Assembly: GCF_004770155.1 (NCBI RefSeq)
Contig: NZ_RQFA01000010.1
Span: forward strand, 62,001 to 126,000
Source of the DNA: Leptospira gomenensis
GTDB lineage: Bacteria > Spirochaetota > Leptospiria > Leptospirales > Leptospiraceae
Direction: 5' to 3'
DNA length: 64,000 nt
The notes under the pieces are model-generated. The model was not told the DNA's origin. It did no database searches and saw only the letters and a program-made list of their open reading frames with translations. A program made the translations under genes and the position numbers. Position 1 is the stretch's first letter. Each line of letters begins with the position of its first letter. Shown here one piece after another: positions 54,551 to 64,000 of this stretch.

Positions 54551-55825
54551 ATGAGCAAATCCGGAAAAAAGAAAGTTGTCGTTATCGGCGCGGGGTTCGG
54601 AGGTCTTCAGGCGGTTAAAAAGCTCTCCAAAATCGAAAACCTCGAAATTACGGTGATCGATAAAAAAAACCATCACCTCTTCCAGCCGCTTTTGTATCAA
54701 GTGGCGACCGCGGTTTTGAGCCCCGCCGACATTGCGATTCCGACGCGTTCCCTAGTAGGCGAACACGAGAACGTCACCGTGGTTTTGGGGGAAGCGACTA
54801 AAATCGACGTAACGTCCAAAACGGTTCACTACCAAAATACTTCAACGAATTATGATTTTCTAATAGTCGCCGCCGGCGCGAAATCCAGTTATTTCGGAAA
54901 CGATCGTTGGGAACAACATACGATCGGACTAAAAAATTTGAAGGACGCGCTCAAAATCCGTCACAGACTTCTTATCTCCTTCGAAAAGGCGGAACTTTCG
55001 GGGGATCCCGAAGTCGTTAAATCGTTGTTAAACTATGTGATCATAGGCGGAGGTCCGACCGGCGTGGAACTTGCGGGTTCCATCGCCGAACTTTCGCATC
55101 AGATCATCCGGGACGAATTTCATCAGATCGATCCGGCTTTGTCCAAAATCACCCTGATCGAGGCAGCCCCTCGTCTGCTTATGGCGTTTCCTACGGAGTT
55201 GGGCGAATTCGCCAAAAAACGTCTGGAAAAAAGAGGCGTGGAAGTCCTCACCGGAACCAGGGTGATCGATATCGACGCAAAAGGAGTTTCCTTGGAAGGC
55301 CGACATATCGCCACGGACACGGTCATTTGGGCCGCCGGCGTTCAGGCGAACGATATCGCCGCCACGTTAGGCGTTCCTTTAGATCGCGGCGGTCGAGTGA
55401 TCGTGGACGAATTCTGTAATCCGGAAGGTCATCCGGACGTTTTTGTGATCGGCGATATCGCCAATTTCGGTAAAGGTTTGGAACGTCCTCTACCCGGAGT
55501 TTCCCCCGTCGCGATGCAACAAGGAAGATATGTCGCCGCTTTGATCCGGAACGATCTGAAGAATAAAAAGCGTAAACCGTTTCGTTACATGGACAAAGGT
55601 TCGATGGCGACGATCGGAAGAACGGACGCCGTTGCTCAAATGGGTTTTTTCAAGATGAAGGGTTTTTTCGGTTGGTTGGCCTGGCTTTTCGTCCATCTTT
55701 TTTATCAGGTAGGATTTAAAAACAAGGTTACGATTCTGATCACTTGGGTTTGGTCCTACATCGCGTTTCGCGCAGAGGCGCGCGTCATCCAGGACGAGGT
55801 CAGTGCGAGTAACGGGAATCACTAA
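54551..55825 (+). CDS. ndh: Type II NADH dehydrogenase
   Basis: A 424-residue membrane-associated flavoprotein that moves electrons from NADH to quinone without pumping protons. FAD site VVVIGAGFGGLQAVKKL; NAD site YVIIGGGPTGVELAGSIAEL; quinone-side AIPTRSLV and GDIANFG; the C-terminal region has hydrophobic stretches (GWLAWLFVHLFYQVG) for membrane contact. It follows the tyrosine phosphatase by 22 bp. Confidence 0.93.
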   Translation: MSKSGKKKVVVIGAGFGGLQAVKKLSKIENLEITVIDKKNHHLFQPLLYQVATAVLSPADIAIPTRSLVGEHENVTVVLGEATKIDVTSKTVHYQNTSTNYDFLIVAAGAKSSYFGNDRWEQHTIGLKNLKDALKIRHRLLISFEKAELSGDPEVVKSLLNYVIIGGGPTGVELAGSIAELSHQIIRDEFHQIDPALSKITLIEAAPRLLMAFPTELGEFAKKRLEKRGVEVLTGTRVIDIDAKGVSLEGRHIATDTVIWAAGVQANDIAATLGVPLDRGGRVIVDEFCNPEGHPDVFVIGDIANFGKGLERPLPGVSPVAMQQGRYVAALIRNDLKNKKRKPFRYMDKGSMATIGRTDAVAQMGFFKMKGFFGWLAWLFVHLFYQVGFKNKVTILITWVWSYIAFRAEARVIQDEVSASNGNH

Positions 55826-55960
55826 GTTTGCGGATGAAAGTACCAGGAGTTAAAAGCCTAGGTTTGCGAGCAGTAATCAGCCGAAGTTTTTATAAACGTT
55901 CAGCGAAAGTTCTGAAGTAAGAAATACGATTTTACTTTTTGAAACAAAAGGAGAATGGGG

Positions 55961-56902
<942 letters not shown>

Positions 56903-57712
56903 AGTCGCGTAGACGCTACGACCTGCGTCCTGTTCGGCGTTGAAAACGGGGCATCGTCGGAGGGAAGGTGTCATCATCGACTGTTTTCTTTCCGTTCTTT
57001 CGATGTTTTATTTTTTCCTAATATGCGGATTTTATTGTGAAGATTTACGGGGTTGGTCCGGGAGGAATCGCATCTCATTTTACCGGACAATATCGATTTT
57101 ATCGTATAGTTGAAGGCGATCGGTCGATGGTCGATCCTTCCGGATGCACCATCGGGACAGAGGAAAGCAGAATACGATTTGTCCTACGTCGTCTCGGGGT
57201 TTTCTTTTCTAATCTTTCGAAGAGGATTCTCCTTTGTCGGCATTCGTCGCACAAGGGGTAGTGCGGCGAATCGAGTCAGGTCAGCGGATATTGTTTTCAT
57301 TTCCACGGCATCTTTCGATTGAATCGTTTCTAAAAGCCGTTTCCAACTTTTTTCTATTTCAGGGTTTGAATCCGTGCGGATACTTGTTTTGCCGTTTCAA
57401 AGCCGGTCGTTTTATTCTTTCCGGATTTTTTCTTACAAACCATCCGTTAACCGAAAGACTAAGATCGCCAAAACGGAGAAGTATGAAATTTTCGAAACGT
57501 TTCTCGTAAGAATCCGTCTCCAAAACAACTCGCTCCTCGCTTCTTTTAAAATTTTTTCGGGGGGATTGGCTGCAATTCGTTTGTCTGGCAAGAAAGCGAC
57601 CATACAAAAACGAATATCGTAAACCATACGGACGTGAATATAAAAACGAGGCCCGTTTTTCCGTTTAAAAAAATTCTTGAACCTTGGCTTCCAACACACA
57701 GAATGCTCCGAA
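56903..57712. other. Non-coding interval, no gene supported
   Basis: About 810 bp between the ankyrin protein and the second SDR. Open frames on both strands lack family patterns or good starts. A small inverted repeat (CGTAG-ACG-CTACG) lies a few bases past the ankyrin stop, without a T tract. Confidence 0.45.
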
Positions 57713-58523
<811 letters not shown>

Positions 58524-58528
58524 CCCGT

Positions 58529-58951
58529 ATGGAAACGAGAAGCGTAGTAAGGGAATTTCAATTCGACTATCCTTTGAGCCGCGTTTGGAGCGCGGTGACG
58601 GTTAACGAGGAATTGATCCATTGGCTCGCGGACAAAGTGACCGGTCGTCCTAAGGAAGGCGCTAACTTCGCTTGGACTTGGAAACTCGGTATGGAAGGGG
58701 ATCTTACGACCAACGGCATTTATAAGAAGATCGTTCCGTTTCGGGAATTGATCCTAAGTTGGCAGGACCATCCGGCCGGGGACATCGAACTGAAGTTGGA
58801 ATTCCAATCCTTAAACGATCATTCTTCCAAATTGATCGTCACGAATTCCGGTTATCCTTTGGGAGAAAAATACGACGTTTGGGTCGAAGCGGCCGCGGAA
58901 GGATGGGAAGAAGAAGGAAAACATTTGAGAGAATACTTGAAAAAATCTTGA
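58529..58951 (+). CDS. SRPBCC/AHSA1-domain protein
   Basis: A 140-residue protein of the Bet v1/SRPBCC fold: an early FDYPLSRVWSAVT, a GANFAWTWKLG middle and a long C-terminal helix. It follows the SDR by 12 bp and may share its transcript. It could bind a hydrophobic ligand or assist a chaperone as Aha1 does; no function is proven. Confidence 0.85.
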   Translation: METRSVVREFQFDYPLSRVWSAVTVNEELIHWLADKVTGRPKEGANFAWTWKLGMEGDLTTNGIYKKIVPFRELILSWQDHPAGDIELKLEFQSLNDHSSKLIVTNSGYPLGEKYDVWVEAAAEGWEEEGKHLREYLKKS

Positions 58952-58998
58952 ACGGGCAGGGCCTCTAAAAAAGATGGTAAAAGGAACCTATAGGAAAG

Positions 58999-59382
58999 GT
59001 GATTTTACCTGTGGAACTACCGGATTTAGAAAGTTACTTTCAAACGCTCACGGATATCACCGATACCATAGCGGTCATCAATTCTCCTTACGAATCGGAC
59101 TTCGACCGCGATATCGGACAACTCGAACAGTATTATTCCGATCTGACTTCCCGGCCTTGGGAATCTTCGGAGAGGGAATACTTCAATCTCTTCGCCAGCC
59201 ATTTTACGTTTCATACGAAAATCGTCGAGGAGATCATCCACGAAGCGAGAAGAGTTCTTCTGCAGGAAAGAAGACAATACGTAAAACGTCTGGTCGCTTA
59301 TCACAAACAAGCGGAGGAATGGTTTGCCGAGTTGCAGAGGAGACGCAGACAGTTCTCCCAGAAAGACATGGTGACGGCCTGA
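58999..59382 (+). CDS. Small helical protein of unknown function
   Basis: A 127-residue, mainly helical soluble protein, rich in E, R and Y (for example HTKIVEEIIHEARRVLLQERRQYV). It starts with GTG, preceded by AGGAA. A longer open frame on the same strand in another phase has no features of a real protein. A terminator follows. No family recognised. Confidence 0.65.
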   Translation: MILPVELPDLESYFQTLTDITDTIAVINSPYESDFDRDIGQLEQYYSDLTSRPWESSEREYFNLFASHFTFHTKIVEEIIHEARRVLLQERRQYVKRLVAYHKQAEEWFAELQRRRRQFSQKDMVTA

Positions 59383-59417
59383 TTTCATTTGACAGGCTTT
59401 CGCTTCCTGAAGAATCT

Positions 59418-59446
59418 GAGCCGGTGTCCGCATCGGCTCATTTTTT
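59418..59446 (+). terminator. Intrinsic terminator
   Basis: GAGCCG (59418-59423) and CGGCTC (59434-59439) with a 10-nt loop, followed by A and six T, 36 bp after the previous stop. Confidence 0.8.
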
Positions 59447-59473
59447 ATCCGCATATTCTCCCGGGAGAATCTC

Positions 59474-60541
59474 TTGAAATCCAAACCCTTTCTTTGGTAT
59501 CCCGTTCTTCTTTTTTTAGCGATCTTTCTTTTCGATAAACTTTTCTTTTTGGATCAAGTGCGCGATTACGTGAAACAGGAGTTCACGTACATCTACTACG
59601 ACGTAAAAAAGGAACTGCTCGGCGAGATCGTTTCTAAATACGGTTCGCATGGGGAATACGCCAAAAATCCCTCCAAGAAAAAAAAGCTCATGATCCTCAT
59701 GGGGTCGTCGCGTATGCTCTATTTTCAGAATTCCGAGTTGGAAGCGTTTTACCCGGAATGGGACATCTATAACCTTTCCTCCGCGGTCACGACTCCCGCG
59801 TATTATCTTTATTTTTTGGAAGGGCTCGCAAAGGGCGGAGTCGATCCGGATCTTGTGGTCGTCGAAACAGATCCGTTCCAGTTTAACAAGAACAGCACTA
59901 CATTCAAAAAATCGAATTTAGCCAACAGCTTCGATCCGGTCTTCATCCTCAAATACGGTTGGATTTTAGGTAAGGAGAATTTCAATTACTACTTCGGGAA
60001 TTACCTGTTCGGAGTGAGTTACAACAAACCCTACGTCGGCAACGTGATCAAACGTCTCAAAAACGAAAACCTGGAAATCGGAGAAATGCTCAAGCAGATG
60101 ACGATCGCCACGTTAAAAAACGACAAAGGAAATTCCATCTCTCCGGCCGGTGCGTATGTGGAAAAGGATTTCGGCAAAATCCAGGAATCGGCGCGTAAAA
60201 CCGTAGGTTGGATTTATCCTTCGTATGCTCCGTCCGAAATGCAATACGAGTTCTATCAGAAAATTCTAAATTTGCTCCAGGAAAAACGTTGGAGAGCGTT
60301 GTTCGTAAAACCGGGAGCTTCTCCTCCGATGGAAAAGGTTTTGAACGAATTGAACATTCCCGATCCTTGGTTTAAGATCGTTCGACCGATGCACGAAACC
60401 GCGGGAATTCCTCTGATAGATATGAGTCATGATTCGTATTACGCCTGCAATACGTATGCGGATAGCGGTCATATCTCCTTGGATTGTTATCGTCCTTTTA
60501 TCCGGTTTATTCTGCTTCATTACTACTTGGATTCGAAGTAA
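59474..60541 (+). CDS. DUF1574 family protein
   Basis: A 355-residue protein with one N-terminal membrane helix (residues ~7-24) and a large domain like the SGNH fold: [16 protein letters not shown] (block I) and, near the C-terminus, [13 protein letters not shown] with an Asp/His pair. The family is common in Leptospira and often stands beside MBOAT genes, although here no MBOAT is adjacent. TTG start with GGGAGAA upstream. A surface acyl-transfer or esterase role is inferred. Confidence 0.8.
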   Translation: MKSKPFLWYPVLLFLAIFLFDKLFFLDQVRDYVKQEFTYIYYDVKKELLGEIVSKYGSHGEYAKNPSKKKKLMILMGSSRMLYFQNSELEAFYPEWDIYNLSSAVTTPAYYLYFLEGLAKGGVDPDLVVVETDPFQFNKNSTTFKKSNLANSFDPVFILKYGWILGKENFNYYFGNYLFGVSYNKPYVGNVIKRLKNENLEIGEMLKQMTIATLKNDKGNSISPAGAYVEKDFGKIQESARKTVGWIYPSYAPSEMQYEFYQKILNLLQEKRWRALFVKPGASPPMEKVLNELNIPDPWFKIVRPMHETAGIPLIDMSHDSYYACNTYADSGHISLDCYRPFIRFILLHYYLDSK

Positions 60542-60638
60542 TTTTTACCGCCCGATTCGCCCGACCTTCGTAATTTCTTGACTTTTCGATTCGTGCCCTT
60601 ATCGTTTGCGTGAAGTTTTTAATTCGTAAGGAATAATC

Positions 60639-61958
60639 ATGAAACGAATCTTATTGGCGATGTTCGCTCTTCTTGCGGCCGCTTGTGCAAGCGCTCCCGG
60701 TGTGGAAAATAAGGGTAAGGATCAGGAGATCCAAATTCTTCCTCCCAATATCCGCGTAGAAAAATACAAGGAAACATTCAATATGAAGGCGGAAGGTCCT
60801 GTGACCACGGACTGCGCAGGCAAACCCTGTACTCCGGAACAACTCGACGGTTTAAAACCGGATCAGATCAAAAAATTCAAAAAGAACGGAGCGTGGAAGG
60901 AATACCAAGAGAAGGAAGATTCCGCGACCAAAAAGAAGATCAGCGTTCTGATCCGCACGGGCGAATACAAGGACGATAAACGCGAGGGTTCCTGGAAGAC
61001 GTTATACGAAACCGGAGAGGTTCTCCGAGACACTCCATACGCGGGCGGAGTCAAGGAAGGAGAGGAGAAAAAATTCAAACGCGACGGAGTTCAAACCGAA
61101 AGCACCGTTTATAAAGCCGATAAAAAGAACGGTCCTTATTGGAAGAAAAACAACGAAGGTTTGATGGACGAGGAGGGCTCCTACAAGGACGATCAGAAAG
61201 ACGGAACTTGGACGGAATACTACGCGGAACCGGGTCAGAGCGGCGCGAAAAAAAAGGTCTCCAACTATTCCAACGGTTTGAAACAAGGAGCGGAAACCTC
61301 GTATCATAAGGACGGAACCACGGTTCAGAGCGAGGGTTCGTATAAGGACGATCTAAAGACCGGTATTTGGAAAACGTATTACGACAACGGAGCGATTCAG
61401 ATGGAAGGCGGTTATAAACCTAAGTTGGAACCGGGATCGGAAAAAGAGAAGGATCCCAAGGAAAAAAAGGCGCTTCGTTCCGGTTATTGGAAAGAATATT
61501 ATAAAAATGGAAACATCTTTGCCGAAGGACAAAGGGAGCATACGCGTAAGGGAGTTTGGAAATTCAATTGGAGCAACGGAAATCCGGCGTATAAAGGCGA
61601 TATGATGAACGAGTTCATGATGTCTTCGGCGGAAGTGTACAATAAGGAAGGTCAGTTGGTCGGGAAAGGGAAGTTGCAGTTTTCCATTCTCAATATCGAC
61701 GAGGCCACGAACGAGTTGAAGGGAAGTTATAAACCCGATATTCCGTTTACCTACTACAAAAACGGAAATAAACAATTCGAAATCATAAGCGACGCCAAGG
61801 CGATCGAATACGACGAAAACGGTGTCAAGTTGGGCGAAGGTCCGATCATGCCGGGCACCAACAAGAAAACCGATTGTTGGACCGTCCGTTCCGGTAAGAT
61901 ATTTTACATCAACGGAAACGAAAGTAAAAAGATGGGAGAAATGCAAGGATGTAAATGA
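60639..61958 (+). CDS. MORN/YwqK-like repeat lipoprotein
   Basis: A 439-residue lipoprotein: signal peptide with lipobox LLAAAC (Cys at residue 16). The mature protein has a short domain (to about residue 75), then tandem repeats of the MORN/YwqK type ([20 protein letters not shown] and relatives), about eight units, with Lys-rich spacers. The two C-terminal cysteines may pair. It is predicted to lie on a membrane surface. Such repeats are found in adhesins, and in proteins called YwqK antitoxins by homology, but no toxin is nearby. Confidence 0.85.
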   Translation: MKRILLAMFALLAAACASAPGVENKGKDQEIQILPPNIRVEKYKETFNMKAEGPVTTDCAGKPCTPEQLDGLKPDQIKKFKKNGAWKEYQEKEDSATKKKISVLIRTGEYKDDKREGSWKTLYETGEVLRDTPYAGGVKEGEEKKFKRDGVQTESTVYKADKKNGPYWKKNNEGLMDEEGSYKDDQKDGTWTEYYAEPGQSGAKKKVSNYSNGLKQGAETSYHKDGTTVQSEGSYKDDLKTGIWKTYYDNGAIQMEGGYKPKLEPGSEKEKDPKEKKALRSGYWKEYYKNGNIFAEGQREHTRKGVWKFNWSNGNPAYKGDMMNEFMMSSAEVYNKEGQLVGKGKLQFSILNIDEATNELKGSYKPDIPFTYYKNGNKQFEIISDAKAIEYDENGVKLGEGPIMPGTNKKTDCWTVRSGKIFYINGNESKKMGEMQGCK

Positions 61959-62032
61959 TCCTGCGTCGGATCCGGTCGATCTGATTTTACTCACCGAAAC
62001 GGTGCACGTAAGCGCCGGACTCGGTTTTTCGA

Positions 62033-62062
62033 AAAGCGGAGGTTTCTCCGCTTTTTCTTTTT
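62033..62062 (+). terminator. Intrinsic terminator
   Basis: AAAGCGGAG (62033-62041) and CTCCGCTTT (62046-62054) with a 4-nt loop, followed by a T-rich run to 62062. Confidence 0.85.
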
Positions 62063-62102
62063 CGGATGTGTGTACTTTTTTAGATTCGCCGATACTATCG
62101 GT

Positions 62103-62717
62103 ATGAGCTCCGAAATCTTCTCCTCTCGCAAAAGGGATATCGCGATTTTCCTCCCGACCGCCGTTTTATTTTTTATTCTCGGATTTTTCGTCAAGGCGAA
62201 CTGCGGTTCTTCCGGACTTCATAGAAACGCAAAAGTTACCTACAACGGTTCGTTCACACAAGGCACGCTCGTGTCGATCGATCAAAACGTGTTGAACATC
62301 GCCGATCCGAATCAGGAAATTTCCATGGACACCGTCGAGAAGATAGAATTTTTTCCGGAAGAAAAAACGTCCTCGTCCGCCGAACTTTCCGTCAACGATA
62401 AACGTTTCGCCGGAGTCTATCAACTGAACGTCGGACCGCACAAAGGTACGTTACAATTTTATGCGGGCAAAAACGGGAAGCTGCAGGGGATTTTGAAATT
62501 CTCCAATTGGGGGAAAGGTAAACCGGAGTTTCTGAGCGGAATTTCGACGAAGGAAAACCAGATCCAGTTTGTCCGGTCCTGCTCCGGAGTTCGTTGTTCG
62601 GAAATCGGAAGTAACGTTCCCTTTACTCAAAAATATACGGGAACCTTGGAAGGCCGTTCTATTTCCGGAAGTTATCGAGGCAACAATAGTTCCGGAAATT
62701 GGGACGCGAAACGTTAG
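62103..62717 (+). CDS. Exported protein of unknown function
   Basis: A 204-residue protein with a hydrophobic segment at residues ~16-34 ([20 protein letters not shown]). The following Cys might be a lipid site but the lipobox is imperfect. The mature part is a beta-rich domain with small Gly/Ser loops and two Cys in the C-terminal part. The ATG at 62103 follows a terminator, so a separate promoter must lie in the 40 bp in between or read-through occurs. Confidence 0.6.
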   Translation: MSSEIFSSRKRDIAIFLPTAVLFFILGFFVKANCGSSGLHRNAKVTYNGSFTQGTLVSIDQNVLNIADPNQEISMDTVEKIEFFPEEKTSSSAELSVNDKRFAGVYQLNVGPHKGTLQFYAGKNGKLQGILKFSNWGKGKPEFLSGISTKENQIQFVRSCSGVRCSEIGSNVPFTQKYTGTLEGRSISGSYRGNNSSGNWDAKR

Positions 62718-62916
62718 TGCCGCTTCTTGGAGCGGGGAACGATCGCGGCGTTTGTAACGGGTGTTTTCGAGAACACAATCCGATTTTATAGGGAAATCCG
62801 TCGTAATTCCTACGGAAATTCTCGAAAAAGAGATGGATTATAATCCGCCGAAGTGATCGGCGATTTGAAAAACGAATTCGCTTGAAGCGGAGCGAGGGTC
62901 GTTTCATCCTTACCGT

Positions 62917-63906
62917 ATGGAAAAAGATCCGCTTTCCGCAGAAGACGTAGAGTTTGCCAGAATCACCCTGGAAACTTTAAAAAAGGAATTGGGAAAAGAA
63001 ATCACGGGACAAGACGAAGTCATCCGCAACGTTTTGGTTTGCCTCGTTTGTCAAGGTCACGTATTACTCGAAGGGATGCCCGGACTCGCCAAAACTTTAC
63101 TCGCTCGCTCCCTCGCAAACGCTTTGGATCTGGATTTCAAACGGATCCAATTTACGCCGGATTTACTACCGGCCGATTTGGTCGGAACCGTCGTCTTTAA
63201 TCCTAAGACGACCGAATTCGAAACAAGAAAGGGTCCCGTTTTTACGGGAGTTCTTCTCGCGGACGAAATCAATCGCGCTCCAGCCAAGGTGCAATCTGCT
63301 CTCCTTGAAAGTATGGAAGAGAAGACGATCACGATCGGCGATAAGACATATAAACTCGACAGACCGTTTCTGGTAATCGCTACGCAGAATCCGATCGACC
63401 AGGACGGCACATATCCCTTACCCGAAGCGCAGATGGACCGCTTTTTTATGAAGGTCAACGTGGGATATCCGGCTCTGGACGAAGAGATCGCGATTCTGGA
63501 ACAACACGGTCGTTTGAAGCCCGACAACGGAAAAATCAAAAAGGTGGTTTCTTCGAAAGAGATACTGAGGTTGTCCGGCTTACTCGACGACGTTTTTATC
63601 GAAGATAAGATCAAATCGTATATCGTGCGTTTGGTGAGAAACACAAGACCGGAGGAAAGGACGATTCCCGAATTGATTCCCTATATACGTCACGGAGCAT
63701 CTCCGCGCGCCTCTTTGAGTATATTAAAAAGTTCTAAAGCGAATGCGCTATTGAACGGAAGGACATACGTAATTCCCGAAGACGTCAAGATTTCCCTGAC
63801 GGAAATTTTGAGACACAGGATTCTTTTGACCTTCGAGGCCATTTCGGAGGAATTGGACGTCGAATCGTTGATCAACACGGTTGTGGAGGCGACTCCGGTT
63901 CCCTGA
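62917..63906 (+). CDS. moxR: MoxR family AAA+ ATPase
   Basis: A 329-residue AAA+ ATPase of the MoxR group: Walker [11 protein letters not shown], Walker [24 protein letters not shown], sensor 1 [11 protein letters not shown] and the second Arg region RHGASPRAS. MoxR proteins usually act with a DUF58 and von Willebrand A protein pair in metal insertion or complex assembly. The next gene (63917) begins right after and may be the DUF58 partner. Confidence 0.93.
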   Translation: MEKDPLSAEDVEFARITLETLKKELGKEITGQDEVIRNVLVCLVCQGHVLLEGMPGLAKTLLARSLANALDLDFKRIQFTPDLLPADLVGTVVFNPKTTEFETRKGPVFTGVLLADEINRAPAKVQSALLESMEEKTITIGDKTYKLDRPFLVIATQNPIDQDGTYPLPEAQMDRFFMKVNVGYPALDEEIAILEQHGRLKPDNGKIKKVVSSKEILRLSGLLDDVFIEDKIKSYIVRLVRNTRPEERTIPELIPYIRHGASPRASLSILKSSKANALLNGRTYVIPEDVKISLTEILRHRILLTFEAISEELDVESLINTVVEATPVP

Positions 63907-63916
63907 TCGTAACGTT

Positions 63917-64000
63917 ATGATTCGTAAGGAATTCTTATCCATTCTTTCCAGCCTCGAACCGGGGAATAAAACCCGTTCTTTCCGTGAAAAAGCGGGAAAC
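63917..64000 (+). CDS. Partial gene after moxR, possibly DUF58
   Basis: Only 28 codons are visible (MIRKEFLSILSSLEPGNKTR ...), cut by the window end. The ATG lies 11 bp after the moxR stop, the usual spacing for a DUF58 gene in such operons. The identity is inferred from position; the visible residues are not diagnostic. Confidence 0.55.
   Translation, partial: MIRKEFLSILSSLEPGNKTRSFREKAGN

Noticed and set aside
57037..57622. Several overlapping short frames between the ankyrin protein and the second SDR
   Set aside because: None has a convincing start or family pattern; the interval was left as non-coding.
60639..61958. Toxin-antitoxin reading of the YwqK-like lipoprotein
   Set aside because: No adjacent toxin gene; the repeat protein has a lipoprotein signal, which does not fit a cytoplasmic antitoxin.

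Overview
The window looks like part of the small second chromosome (CII) of a Leptospira species, probably from the pathogen branch. Three things point there: an unbroken heme-biosynthesis cluster with an embedded two-component system (hemA, a fused hemC-hemD, hemB, hemL, hemK, hemR, hemE, hemN, then hemG and hemH); asd, a gene known from the leptospiral second chromosome; and families largely restricted to this genus (DUF1564, DUF1574). By eye the base composition is richer in G+C than L. interrogans, so a higher-GC member of the genus is likely. No rRNA, tRNA, CRISPR array or transposase was recognised.

Layout. 0-9 kb: an OmpA-domain membrane protein and an EpmA/GenX-type ligase (minus), a STAS protein, an OmpR-type regulator, a lipoprotein, a pterin dehydratase, a YqjD/YqjE-like three-gene envelope cluster and a DUF1963 protein. 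9-14 kb: pyruvate kinase, a large unknown protein and asd. 14-19 kb: an SGNH/DUF1574 protein, a multi-spanning membrane protein and an MBOAT acyltransferase, which together resemble a cell-surface O-acylation locus. 19-32 kb: an accessory, replicon-like block. It has gene-poor DNA, a phage Com-like zinc ribbon, a minus-strand run of four unfamiliar genes that includes a degenerate sigma-54-activator-like ATPase, then divergently parA-parB, a replication-initiator-like gene with a complex leader, a phage-tail-fibre-like protein with two discoidin-like domains and eight 32-residue repeats, metF, and a DUF1564 gene. 32-34 kb: mqnD and a Cof-type HAD phosphatase. 34-47 kb: the heme locus, headed by a TGACA-N6-TGACA element that matches the HemR hem-box. 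47-50 kb: a second parA-parB pair carrying two copies of a 19-21 bp palindrome that are good parS candidates. 50-64 kb: acyltransferase, cyclic-nucleotide-binding protein, diguanylate cyclase, two SDR enzymes, a tyrosine phosphatase, NDH-2, an ankyrin protein, another DUF1574 protein, a MORN-like lipoprotein, and MoxR followed by a gene cut by the window end.

How it fits together. The heme genes form a tightly overlapping operon that contains its own regulators, so HemKR output can feed back on heme production. The two par loci about 23 kb apart differ in ParA architecture and in associated palindromes. The first sits beside an initiator-like gene, which fits a replicon backbone of plasmid or phage ancestry or a fusion of two replicons. 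The most unusual area is 19-31 kb: a possible antisense-controlled initiator, a degenerate activator ATPase operon with paired 16-bp palindromes, and a tail-fibre-like gene whose stop codon overlaps a possible metF start.
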